From Pedobacter heparinus DSM 2366 (GTDB lineage Bacteria > Bacteroidota > Bacteroidia > Sphingobacteriales > Sphingobacteriaceae), in the NCBI RefSeq assembly GCF_000023825.1, contig NC_013061.1, positions 62,001-126,000 of the forward strand: a stretch of 64,000 nucleotides of DNA, written 5' to 3'. Position 1 is the first letter of the stretch. Each line of letters opens with the position of its first letter. Below are positions 34,605 through 42,591 of the stretch, one piece after another. Position numbers and translations under genes: made by a program. The notes below the pieces were generated by a model. It did no database searches. It was not told the DNA's origin and saw only the letters and a program-made list of their open reading frames with translations.

Positions 34605-36185
34605 TTATAATTCTATTTTATTGATCGCATCCAATGCGGACTCACCATTCTCCAAAGCGGCCAACACTTCAAAAACTTTATCACTCCATCCTGCGATCAG
34701 GTAAACGTCATTGCGCAATACTTGCAATGGTGCCTGTCCGTAACCCTGCAAGTCAAACAGGTAGAGCTTTGCGGCTGGTGATACTTCTGCCTTGTAGCGC
34801 AACCACAAGGCTTGTATCTGACTGCCTGATGCAGATGAGTCCCACAACTGACCATCAGTAAACAACATCACTTTATCCATCCTGACCCTGCGGGAAAGAA
34901 TGTCTTTAATCACCAGGTAACCATTGGTTGCATAACCCACTTCCCCCTCCCGACGATAAAACTCCTGTACATTGCCCAATATATTGCTGCGTGGTACGGT
35001 GATCGTTTTCCAGGTATCACCAAACATACCAACCTCGACGTTTTTACAACGCGAATGCAAGAGCATGGCCAACATTAATCCCACATCGTAGAGCAAGAGC
35101 TTAGACTTTGCTGACACAGGTGTCTGCATGGACCCTGAAACGTCGCAGGCAATGAGCGCACTTGTTTCATGATCAAAACCTTTGATATTTGCCGCGCTTG
35201 CCTGAACCGCTTTTTCCAAAGCGTCCAACAGATCTCCAGTATATCCTTTATTGCTACCCTGAACCAAGGCTGCTAATTTTTTAACAAGACCTTGTACCGG
35301 ACCCGTTGCAGACGGATCAATCAGTTCGCGATAGGCTGCCAGGTAGCGGAATGGGAACTGTTTTGCTCTTGCTACTTCTGCAGCATCGCTTAATCGCGCA
35401 CATACTTTTTCAAAGTGTTCATAACTTATGCCTGCCTTCTGAATATTATGCAGGTTTCTCAGCAAGGCCATATAACCCAGTTTTCCGCTGTCGATCAGCT
35501 CCTCCCATTTGGTGCGGAACGCCATGGCTTTGGCCTCCTCACTGTCAAAATTCATTTGGCCCAATGCCGACAACTCGGTCTCCCAAGTATAAGGCGTTTG
35601 CAGATCACCTGTCACGATTTTGTTGAAGAGCAATTGCTGTAACTCATCCTTTGCCTTAGGGTGAACCAAAAACAAAGCATCACGGAGTTTGATGGCCCCA
35701 TCACGGTTATATTTACCAAACTGATACTCATCGAAGCGATTGAACGCGGTCGACAAGCCTTTTTGCAATTGTTTCGACAAGCGGTTCAGCCTTTTAGTGC
35801 CTTTACGCTCGTTCAGCAATTCATAGCAAGCCAAAAGCTCGGTGATCTCATCGGCACGACCGATTACCCCGTCTGTAACCCGGGCGACCAGATTATCGCC
35901 CGAGTGCAGCTTTGCCAATTCGGTAACTAATACCAATGGCACAGAACGCATGTACATTTTAGTCCGTGCATATATAGCGAGTTTACCTACAAACAGCGGT
36001 TCGCATTGAGCGATCAGCACACGAAGACGTTCTATCCGCATTTCAAACTTTTCATAAAAGGAATCGTTTAAGCTCCAGGTAACTACAGTAGAATACAATT
36101 CCATTTCCGGCATCATTACAAACGCTTTAGCACCTTCGTGGTTTGCCGTCTGATTTTTTGTTTTGCTCAACAGGTTGAATTTCAT
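34605..36185 (-). CDS. rsr: TROVE-domain protein, bacterial Ro60 orthologue (Rsr)
   Basis: Ring-shaped RNA-binding protein of 526 residues. The TROVE/HEAT-repeat part covers about 20-340 (VTWSLNDSFYEKFEMRIERL, KLAIYARTKMYMRSVPLVLV, ELSALGQMNFDSEEAKAMAF) and the von Willebrand A part about 340-526, with an intact MIDAS motif DVSGSMQT. Ro60 proteins bind Y RNAs on their outer surface and misfolded RNA 3' ends in the central hole; in Deinococcus the complex works with PNPase. The gene lies 102 bp after rtcB, and five Y RNA-like units follow directly. A strong Shine-Dalgarno site precedes the ATG, which is uncommon in this phylum. A copy of the shared operator lies just upstream, so it probably also has its own promoter. 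Confidence 0.93.
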   Translation of the reverse strand: MKFNLLSKTKNQTANHEGAKAFVMMPEMELYSTVVTWSLNDSFYEKFEMRIERLRVLIAQCEPLFVGKLAIYARTKMYMRSVPLVLVTELAKLHSGDNLVARVTDGVIGRADEITELLACYELLNERKGTKRLNRLSKQLQKGLSTAFNRFDEYQFGKYNRDGAIKLRDALFLVHPKAKDELQQLLFNKIVTGDLQTPYTWETELSALGQMNFDSEEAKAMAFRTKWEELIDSGKLGYMALLRNLHNIQKAGISYEHFEKVCARLSDAAEVARAKQFPFRYLAAYRELIDPSATGPVQGLVKKLAALVQGSNKGYTGDLLDALEKAVQASAANIKGFDHETSALIACDVSGSMQTPVSAKSKLLLYDVGLMLAMLLHSRCKNVEVGMFGDTWKTITVPRSNILGNVQEFYRREGEVGYATNGYLVIKDILSRRVRMDKVMLFTDGQLWDSSASGSQIQALWLRYKAEVSPAAKLYLFDLQGYGQAPLQVLRNDVYLIAGWSDKVFEVLAALENGESALDAINKIEL

Positions 36186-36191
36186 TTTGAA

Positions 36192-36196
36192 CCTCC
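36192..36196 (-). promoter_or_regulatory. Strong Shine-Dalgarno site of the Ro60 gene
   Basis: AAAAGGAGGTTCAAAATG on the minus strand places GGAGG six nucleotides before the ATG at 36185. Neighbouring genes have A/T-rich leaders without such a site, as usual in Bacteroidota. Confidence 0.7.
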
Positions 36197-36225
36197 TTTT
36201 ATTTAGTGTGACTTTCTTTTGTTAA

Positions 36226-36264
36226 TACAAAGATTGAAAGCCATTGCGCAGTGTATCTGCGCAG
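36226..36264 (-). promoter_or_regulatory. Operator/promoter upstream of the Ro60 gene
   Basis: On the minus strand CTGCGCAGATACACTGCGCA (36264-36245) is followed after 12 nt by CTTTGTA (36232-36226), which lies in AATCTTTG, one base off the -7 consensus TAnnTTTG. The same 20-bp element (18 identities) and the same 12-nt spacing occur upstream of rtcB (37764-37802). The element holds two TGCGCAG-type half-sites 12 bp apart and takes the place of a -33 box, which suggests an activator site. Confidence 0.75.
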
Positions 36265-36287
36265 TAAAAATTATTTTAAATTATTTT

Positions 36288-37742
36288 TTAATCTTCTGGT
36301 TTTTCTCTTGCGTCCGCCATTCTTACAATCCTTGGCTCAAACTTCGCAAGGACCTCTACCAGGTCATTTTGTGCAGCCATTACCGCATGGATATCTTTAT
36401 AAGCCATTGGTGCCTCATCCATATCACTACCCATCAGTGTAATTCGTTTTTCCACCAGATTGGCCGCAATCAAATTTTTATCCAATGTTTTAAAAGCGGC
36501 GCTTCTGCTCATTAAACGGCCCGCACCGTGGCTGGCCGAGTTAATGCTTGTTGCATTACCTTTTCCTCGCACCAGAAAACCTGGTGTACTCATACTTCCG
36601 GGAATAATCCCTAAAATACCTTCACCTGCTGGTGTTGCCCCCTTACGGTGTACCATTACTTCAGTACCATCAGCCAGTTGTTCCTTCCAGGCAAAATTAT
36701 GGTGATTTTCAATCCTTTTAACTGGATTGACCCCCAGAGCACGGGCGATCTTATTGTGGATTTCGTGGTGATTTGCACTTGCATATTCACCGGCAAGATT
36801 CATAGCGATCCAGTACTCTTGTCCTTCATCTTTGTCCAGATCTAACCAGGCTAAATGTTTCGCCTCAGCAGGCAGCTTTGTTTTGGTCATGGCGATTTTG
36901 CTATAGTGGTCTGCCACTGAGCCGCCAAATCCACGGGAGCCGGAGTGCGATAACAATGCTAAGTACCTGCCTGCAGGAACGCCTTCTAAAGCGCCTCCCG
37001 CAAGGGTCAATTCGCCCCATTCTACAAAGTGGTTCCCTGTACCGCTAGTTCCCAACTGCGCATAAGCTTTATCTTTTAGCGTACGGATCACCTTGGTCTC
37101 ATTCCAAGTTTTGCTGTCAAACAATGAGCTATCAAAATAGGATTTGGTGGTACATCCCATCCCGAAATAGGTATTGTCAACCAATATGTTTTTTAGTTTG
37201 TCAGTCTCTGTATCAATTGCTTCAGCAGGCAGATCAAAGATGCTCAGACACATTCTACAAGCTATATCTACGCCAACGGCAAACGGAATAATGGTATTCG
37301 CGGTAGTTGCCAGCACACCGCCGATTGGCAAACCATAACCCTGATGAGCATCAGGCATCAAGGCACCTGCAACAGAAATCGGCAATTGTACAGCCGTCCG
37401 CATTTGAGCCAGCGCACCCACCTCGATGTGTTCTAATCCCCATACCGGAAACTCGGCTATTTCTTCTTTCAACTTAAAGTTGCTGCGTTCTTGTTTTACG
37501 AATTTACCCTCCTTACGCATGGCGATCACTTCCTCGGCCAAATTTTTAAACTTGCCGCCTTTCTTTAAGGCATAAGGCATCGGGTCATTGATCAGTGCTT
37601 CTAAAGTGGCAAGGATTTCAGATTTGTCCATCACGTTATGTTTCAATAGACCGTTGGCCACACGACTGAAGTTTACCAGGATTTCTACATCGTTGATACC
37701 TAAAGCCTTTAATTCGTTGTTGCCGATTTTCTCTTTTTCCAT
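36288..37742 (-). CDS. rtcB: RNA-splicing ligase RtcB
   Basis: GTP- and Mn-dependent RNA ligase of 484 residues from the ATG at 37742. It joins 2',3'-cyclic phosphate (or 3'-phosphate) ends to 5'-OH ends, the products of many toxin nucleases. Family motifs are all present: MPDAHQGYGLPIGGVLAT, GVDIACRM with the metal-binding Cys-containing segment, GTSGTGNHFVEWGEL, LSHSGSRGFGGSVADHY, ENHHNFAWKE, MVHRKGATPAGEG, PGSMSTPGFLVRGKGN and SASHGAGRLMSRSAAF. No RtcA cyclase or archease gene is present in the window. It is the first gene of an apparent operon with the Ro60 gene and the RNA array, and diverges from a WYL regulator. Confidence 0.96.
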   Translation of the reverse strand: MEKEKIGNNELKALGINDVEILVNFSRVANGLLKHNVMDKSEILATLEALINDPMPYALKKGGKFKNLAEEVIAMRKEGKFVKQERSNFKLKEEIAEFPVWGLEHIEVGALAQMRTAVQLPISVAGALMPDAHQGYGLPIGGVLATTANTIIPFAVGVDIACRMCLSIFDLPAEAIDTETDKLKNILVDNTYFGMGCTTKSYFDSSLFDSKTWNETKVIRTLKDKAYAQLGTSGTGNHFVEWGELTLAGGALEGVPAGRYLALLSHSGSRGFGGSVADHYSKIAMTKTKLPAEAKHLAWLDLDKDEGQEYWIAMNLAGEYASANHHEIHNKIARALGVNPVKRIENHHNFAWKEQLADGTEVMVHRKGATPAGEGILGIIPGSMSTPGFLVRGKGNATSINSASHGAGRLMSRSAAFKTLDKNLIAANLVEKRITLMGSDMDEAPMAYKDIHAVMAAQNDLVEVLAKFEPRIVRMADAREKPED

Positions 37743-37763
37743 GACTGTTTTATTATTTATTGG

Positions 37764-37802
37764 TACAAAGAAATATAGCATCTGCGCAGTGTATTTGCGT
37801 AG
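37764..37802 (-). promoter_or_regulatory. Operator/promoter upstream of rtcB (shared with the WYL gene)
   Basis: On the minus strand CTACGCAAATACACTGCGCA (37802-37783), then 12 nt, then CTTTGTA (37770-37764), the same architecture as at 36226-36264. The site lies in the 103-bp divergent region between rtcB and the WYL gene, 43 bp before the WYL ATG, so it could also serve autoregulation. Confidence 0.75.
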
Positions 37803-37845
37803 TTAAAATTAATTCATAAATTCATTGAAAATAATTTCAAATTCA

Positions 37846-38892
37846 ATGCCTGTCAACAGAAACGCCCTCATCCGCTACCGCACCATAGACCAATGCCTGC
37901 AAAACCGCTATAAGAAATGGACGCTCGACGACTTAATTGAGGCATGTAGCGATGCTATTTATGAATACCAGGGAATTGACACAGGGGTAAGCCGGAGGAC
38001 AGTACAGGCCGATATGGAAATGATGCGCAGTAATAAGCTGGGTTATGAAGCGCCGATTGTTGTAGTTGAAAAGAAGTATTATACCTATAGCGATAAAAAT
38101 TACAGCATTACCAATAGCCCGCTAAACCAGCAGGATATGCAGGTGCTGAGCGAGGTATCCGGTTTGTTAAAGCAGTTTAAGGGCTTTAACCATTTTGCCG
38201 ATCTCAATGAAATGGTGAGCAAACTGGAAGACAAGATCTATACGCAGAAAACCCATAGTAGTCCGGTCATCGATTTTGAAAGAAATGATAACTTAAAAGG
38301 ACTGGAATACATTGAAGTAATCCGCAAGGCCATTGTGGCTAAAAAAACAATTTGCATCACTTATCGCTCGTTTAAAGCCCGGCAGGAGAGTAGCTTTTGT
38401 TTTAGCGGCTATCTGCTGAAAGAATACCGCAACCGCTGGTTTGTATTAGGCGTACAACACAGGCAGGCCGGAAGGAACCTGTATAATTTGGCGCTGGACA
38501 GGATCCAATCCATAACGGATCACGAGGAGCCTTATCAGGAAAATATCACACTGGATCTGGCTACTTATTATGACAATTGTATCGGGGTAACCAAATCTCC
38601 AGAACAACGTGCTTGCGATGTTGTTTTTTGGATAGACAAGGAAAATGCACCCTATGTCGTTACTAAGCCCCTGCACCATACGCAAACCTTGTTGACTGAA
38701 GACGAAACGGGTAAAATATTCAGTATAAGGGTAATTCTGAATTTTGAACTTGAGCGGGAACTGTTGGGCTTCGGCTCCAAAATGAAAGTGCTGGGGCCAA
38801 GGATTTTGGTAAAGCAAATGAAACAGCAATTGCAAAAAGCGATTGAGCGTTATCATACCCCAGCAGATCGTACAACTAATCCGGAAAATTAA
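37846..38892 (+). CDS. WYL-domain transcriptional regulator
   Basis: Protein of 348 residues from the ATG at 37846 (a TTG at 37825 is in frame). The N-terminal winged helix-turn-helix (ALIRYRTIDQCLQNRYKKWT, DTGVSRRTVQADMEMMRSNK) is followed by a WYL domain at about 165-240 (KKTICITYRSFKARQESSFC, FSGYLLKEYRNRWFVLGVQH) and a WCX-like C-terminus. WYL proteins are thought to sense nucleic-acid or nucleotide ligands and are common next to RNA-repair and defence genes. It is divergent from rtcB with the shared operator between them; by position it would play the part that RtcR plays in enterobacteria. Confidence 0.92.
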   Translation: MPVNRNALIRYRTIDQCLQNRYKKWTLDDLIEACSDAIYEYQGIDTGVSRRTVQADMEMMRSNKLGYEAPIVVVEKKYYTYSDKNYSITNSPLNQQDMQVLSEVSGLLKQFKGFNHFADLNEMVSKLEDKIYTQKTHSSPVIDFERNDNLKGLEYIEVIRKAIVAKKTICITYRSFKARQESSFCFSGYLLKEYRNRWFVLGVQHRQAGRNLYNLALDRIQSITDHEEPYQENITLDLATYYDNCIGVTKSPEQRACDVVFWIDKENAPYVVTKPLHHTQTLLTEDETGKIFSIRVILNFELERELLGFGSKMKVLGPRILVKQMKQQLQKAIERYHTPADRTTNPEN

Positions 38893-38921
38893 TTAGTAAA
38901 GCTTTTTAGTCAACGTGTGCT

Positions 38922-39689
38922 TTATCGCCTTCTTTGAGAGAAAAGCCAGTCAAACAAACCAGGCTCCTCATAAGCTTTAAGCCAGCTGTTGTGTTTAACG
39001 CCCTGATATTCCGTGTACTTCGGCGTTCCTTTACGGTTTTCAAGAGCTGTAATCATCAATCTGGAATATTTCACATCGTTTACATCATCCTGATCGCCAT
39101 GAAAAGCCCATATCGGTATTTTATAAATCAACCTGGCCTTAGCCGTGTCTGACACAGAACATATAGGAATGGCTGCGGCAAATAAACCAGGGCGACGGGC
39201 TAAAAAATCAAAGGCCCCTTCGCCACCCATAGAGTAGCCCGTTACATACACACGCTTAGGGTCAATTGGAAGGTTTTTGATCAGTAGATCGAGTTTTGCC
39301 AGTACCGACTTAGTAGCAGGTGTAGCAAGCTTAGTAGTTTCTAAGCTTGCCGGAAAGTTCGGAAACTTAACCCATACATCTTTTTTACTACACTGGGGTG
39401 CAAGAATAAAGCAGGCATATTTCACCCTTCCTGCAGAATCTGTTAAACGTTTTGGCACTCCGGTTAACTGGGCCTCGTTATTATTTCCACGTTGCCCAGA
39501 TCCATGCAAGAAAACAACAATTGGATATTTCTTGTTCTTATTATAGTTTAACGGATATAAAAGCCTATAAGGTAAGCTGTCCTTCGATGTTACATACACA
39601 TCCTTTGTATATGTTGAAATTTGTTGTGCTTTTACAGACTGGCAAGCCAGGATGAAGGCAATAACCAATTTCAATTTATCTACCACCAT
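38922..39689 (-). CDS. Secreted alpha/beta-hydrolase (esterase/prolyl oligopeptidase-like)
   Basis: Hydrolase of 255 residues with signal peptide MVVDKLKLVIAFILACQSVKAQ. Oxyanion segment VVFLHGSGQRGNNNEAQLTG, nucleophile elbow VTGYSMGGEGAFDFLARRPG (Ser in GYSMG), acid region WAFHGDQDDVNDV, and catalytic His in GVKHNSWLKAYEEPGL. It resembles PHB-depolymerase/feruloyl-esterase-like proteins; the substrate is unknown. Its start overlaps the stop of the HAD phosphatase gene by 10 bp, so they are likely co-translated. Confidence 0.87.
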   Translation of the reverse strand: MVVDKLKLVIAFILACQSVKAQQISTYTKDVYVTSKDSLPYRLLYPLNYNKNKKYPIVVFLHGSGQRGNNNEAQLTGVPKRLTDSAGRVKYACFILAPQCSKKDVWVKFPNFPASLETTKLATPATKSVLAKLDLLIKNLPIDPKRVYVTGYSMGGEGAFDFLARRPGLFAAAIPICSVSDTAKARLIYKIPIWAFHGDQDDVNDVKYSRLMITALENRKGTPKYTEYQGVKHNSWLKAYEEPGLFDWLFSQRRR

Positions 39690-40453
39690 TTTAACGGAAA
39701 TTCGATCTGGTCAACAGAGCTTACAATTAAGTCTGGTTTAAAGGCATAATGACTTAAACGTTCCTTTTTGGCTATACCCGATAAAACGAGAATGGTCTTA
39801 TAACCCATCTGTACCCCACCCTGGATGTCTGTTTCCATCGTATCACCTATAACAGTGGTTTCGGCAGTCTCCAGGCCCAGATATTTTCTGGCCGAGCGCA
39901 TCATTACCGGGCTTGGTTTTCCAATTACAAAGGCTTTTCGGCCAGTTGCCTCTTCTATCATGGCCGTAGTGGCAGCAATGCCTAAATTGCTCCATCCTGG
40001 TTTTTTAGGTGAAGGGTCCTGATTGGTAGTAATGAACTTGGCCCCGGCCAGGATCATGTCTACTGCCCGCTGTACCATTTCCAGGGTAAAATTCCGGCCT
40101 TCTCCCAATACTACAAACTCAGGGTCGGTATTCACCAGGTTGATGCCATTTTCGTGTAAGCTGGTAATCAGACCACCTTCCCCCAATACATAAGCGGTGC
40201 CATTGGCAGCCTGGTCGCCCAGAAACTTGCCCGTTGCCATGGCGCTGGTGTACACATGGTTTTCTGTTACCTCAATTCCCAGCAGCTTCAGCTTGCGTAC
40301 CACATCAAGGCGGGTACGCTGACTGTTGTTGGTCATGAAAGTAAAAGGAATGTCGTTTTTAAGCAGTCCCGCTATAAATTTATCTGCGCCTTCTATCAGT
40401 GTTTCCCCACTGTAAATAACGCCATCCATATCAATTAAAAGTCCGTGTTTCAT
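39680..40453 (-). CDS. HAD-IIA family phosphatase (NagD-like)
   Basis: Cytosolic phosphatase of 257 residues from the ATG at 40453. HAD motif I GLLIDMDGVIYSGETL with the two catalytic Asp, motif II TFMTNNSQRTRLD, a C2-type cap with FITTNQDPSPKKPG, Lys in VIGKPSPVMMRS, and motif IV TVIGDTMETDIQGGVQMGYK. NagD-type members dephosphorylate nucleotides or sugar phosphates in metabolite repair. The substrate here is not known. Confidence 0.92.
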   Translation of the reverse strand: MKHGLLIDMDGVIYSGETLIEGADKFIAGLLKNDIPFTFMTNNSQRTRLDVVRKLKLLGIEVTENHVYTSAMATGKFLGDQAANGTAYVLGEGGLITSLHENGINLVNTDPEFVVLGEGRNFTLEMVQRAVDMILAGAKFITTNQDPSPKKPGWSNLGIAATTAMIEEATGRKAFVIGKPSPVMMRSARKYLGLETAETTVIGDTMETDIQGGVQMGYKTILVLSGIAKKERLSHYAFKPDLIVSSVDQIEFPLKWW

Positions 40454-40557
40454 ATTGTTCAATTATGGTTACAAATATGCATATATCCATTTAATCTTGA
40501 TGTTAAGATTCTTGTCAATAATTTAATCTTCTGAATTTCCACGCAGCTTTGTTTTTA

Positions 40558-40565
40558 TATATTTG
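40558..40565 (+). promoter_or_regulatory. Candidate -7 element upstream of 40570
   Basis: TATATTTG matches TAnnTTTG and ends 5 bp before the ATG at 40570. If used, the transcript would be nearly leaderless, or translation starts later. Confidence 0.4.
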
Positions 40566-40569
40566 CCTT

Positions 40570-41133
40570 ATGTCATCACACCATATCATAAGGGAAAAGC
40601 AGGAACCGGCACTGTATATCCATAATCCGGGTACTTTTAATGAAGAATACCTGGGGCAGCTGCTGGAATGGAGCCCTACATTGATTGTTAATGAGCCGGT
40701 TTATGAAAAGGTGCTGAGCATGGGCTTAAAGGTTGACGCCGTAGTAAGCCTGTTGGAGACACCTGCTGTGCAGGAAAATACTAAACTGATCAGAGCAAGA
40801 ACAGAAGCTTTGGATGCGGTGCTCGACTATCTGATTGCCGAAAAATATCCGGCGGTAAATGTAATCGATACCGAAAGTAATTTAAGGGAACTGGGCAGTT
40901 ACATTGCCGAGATCAATATTGTGGTGTTTACTGCAACAGAAAAGGCTTATGCCATTAAAAAAGGCTTTAAAGTATGGAAGCCAAAAGGCAGTGTTTTCAG
41001 GATAGAAGTGGTGTCTTACTTTGAAACCAGTAACCTGATGCAGCAGGAAAACGGTGATTTTGTGGTTATCAGCGATGGTTTTGTAGAATTCAATTTCAAT
41101 ACAGATTATTTATTTATCAGTGAGGTGTTATGA
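40570..41133 (+). CDS. Conserved hypothetical protein, possibly thiamine-pyrophosphokinase-like
   Basis: Protein of 187 residues from the ATG at 40570, no signal peptide. Sequence such as WSPTLIVNEPVYEKVLSMGL and KVDAVVSLLETPAVQ recalls the first domain of thiamine pyrophosphokinases, but the usual GDFDS motif is absent (VDAVVSL occupies that place), so kinase activity is doubtful. It overlaps the GNAT acetyltransferase gene by 4 bp. I treat the function as unknown. Confidence 0.6.
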   Translation: MSSHHIIREKQEPALYIHNPGTFNEEYLGQLLEWSPTLIVNEPVYEKVLSMGLKVDAVVSLLETPAVQENTKLIRARTEALDAVLDYLIAEKYPAVNVIDTESNLRELGSYIAEINIVVFTATEKAYAIKKGFKVWKPKGSVFRIEVVSYFETSNLMQQENGDFVVISDGFVEFNFNTDYLFISEVL

Positions 41134-41624
41134 TCATTTTAAGAAAGGCAAAGGAACAGGATATTCCATCTATTCAAAACATAGCCAATAAGACCTGGCC
41201 TGAAGCTTATGGCGATATGATCAGTAAGGAGCAGATCAGTTATATGCTCGATAAAATGTACAATAAAGGAGAGCTCCTGTCACAGTTTCAACAGGGTCAT
41301 ATCTTTTTAATTGCTGAAGAAGATGATAAAGACCTGGGCTTTGCGGGGTTTTCGGTAATTGATTCAAAGAACCAGGTGTATAAACTGCACAAGCTGTACA
41401 TACTCCCCCAAATGCATGGTATGGGCGTAGGGAAACTGCTGATCAACGAAGTGGTGAATGTGATAAAGAAAGCGGGAGGGAAATACCTTCAGCTAAATGT
41501 GAACAGAAACAACAAGGCTGTCCGGTTTTACGAAACGGCGGGCTTCAAGATTAAAGAAACGGTTGATCTGGATATTGGCAATGGCTTTCTGATGAATGAT
41601 TATGTAATGGAAAAGCGACTTTAA
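41130..41624 (+). CDS. GNAT family N-acetyltransferase
   Basis: Acetyltransferase of 164 residues. The acetyl-CoA-binding loop is in KLYILPQMHGMGVGKLLINE (Q/RxxGxG/A pattern QMHGMGVG) at about 91-110, followed by YLQLNVNRNNKAVRFYETAG, a typical GNAT motif B. The substrate cannot be told from sequence. The ATG lies within the end of the upstream gene (ATGA overlap). It converges on the M28 peptidase gene with a gap of only 7 bp. Confidence 0.9.
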   Translation: MIILRKAKEQDIPSIQNIANKTWPEAYGDMISKEQISYMLDKMYNKGELLSQFQQGHIFLIAEEDDKDLGFAGFSVIDSKNQVYKLHKLYILPQMHGMGVGKLLINEVVNVIKKAGGKYLQLNVNRNNKAVRFYETAGFKIKETVDLDIGNGFLMNDYVMEKRL

Positions 41625-41631
41625 AAAAAAG

Positions 41632-42591
41632 CTATTCATGGCTGTCAACCAACTTTGGTATCCTGCTGGGCGTATCTGTACCTTTCACAATGCTGATGGC
41701 ACTTTTTGCAATTGCTTTAATGGTGTACAGGATGTTTAAAGTGTCTAAAGTGCTGTACTCGTCTTTTACGGTATGGTAAAATTCATCCTTATCAATCTGA
41801 TCTGTACTGATGGTATGTGCCGGTACACCCAATGCCGCTAAAGTGGCGTTGTCGCTCCGGTAAAAGAGATTTTGCTGTGGGTATGGGTCAGGATGAAAGG
41901 TAAATTCGGTACCGGCAAGGTTTTTCTGCAGTATTTTTCCAAAATCAGATTTGTCGTAGCCGGTAATAAAAGCGGTGTTTTTTCCGAACTTACTTTCCTT
42001 GCCGATCATCTCTATGTTAAACATGGCCGTTACCTGCTCGGGATCCAGTTTTTTGGAGAAATATTTGGAGCCAAAGCCTCCGATTTCCTCAGCGGTAAAG
42101 GCGATAAATACCAGTGTACGTTCATTGTTGTTTAAAGCCTTATAATATTTTGCCAAAGCAATTACGGCTGTTATACCCGATGCATCGTCATCTGCACCAT
42201 TGGCAATGCTGTCCTGCAAATCGCCTTTTACTATGCCCAGGTGATCGTAATGTCCCGAAAAAATAACAATTTCATTGGCCCTGGATTTTCCGGGGATCAT
42301 GCCTGCTACATTAAACAAAGGCCTTTTATCTGTCGAATCTTTATAAAAAGTTTGCCGGTAACCGGTTTCTCCCTTTAAAGGCTGTAATCCAATGGCTTTA
42401 AATTGCTGTTCAATAAAGGTAGCGGCTTTGTCAATACCCGGGGTATATAAACCACGGCCCTGCATGTCGTCGCTGCTCAGTGTTTTGATCAGGTGATCAA
42501 CATATCCGGCAGTAATAATTTTATTGATGTCCTGGGCCCGGGATAGCTGGGCCGACAGTACAATAAGCAGGGCGAAGCAGATCTTTCTCAT
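41632..42591 (-). CDS. Secreted M28-family metallopeptidase
   Basis: Zinc aminopeptidase-like protein of 319 residues with signal peptide ending LSAQLSRAQ. Zinc-binding and catalytic motifs: IVIFSGHYDHLGIVKGD (His, Asp), ANGADDDASGITAVIALAKY (bridging Asp), VFIAFTAEEIGGFGSKYF (Glu-Glu) and MFNIEMIGKESKFG, and PAHTISTDQIDKDEFYHTVK carries the last His. It probably releases N-terminal residues from peptides in the periplasm. The start overlaps the stop of the DUF4407 gene by 4 bp. Confidence 0.92.
   Translation of the reverse strand: MRKICFALLIVLSAQLSRAQDINKIITAGYVDHLIKTLSSDDMQGRGLYTPGIDKAATFIEQQFKAIGLQPLKGETGYRQTFYKDSTDKRPLFNVAGMIPGKSRANEIVIFSGHYDHLGIVKGDLQDSIANGADDDASGITAVIALAKYYKALNNNERTLVFIAFTAEEIGGFGSKYFSKKLDPEQVTAMFNIEMIGKESKFGKNTAFITGYDKSDFGKILQKNLAGTEFTFHPDPYPQQNLFYRSDNATLAALGVPAHTISTDQIDKDEFYHTVKDEYSTLDTLNILYTIKAIAKSAISIVKGTDTPSRIPKLVDSHE

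Noticed and set aside
33840..38921. Mobile island with attachment-site duplication
   Set aside because: No integrase, transposase or repeat of the tRNA-Arg 3' end was found on the far side of the locus.
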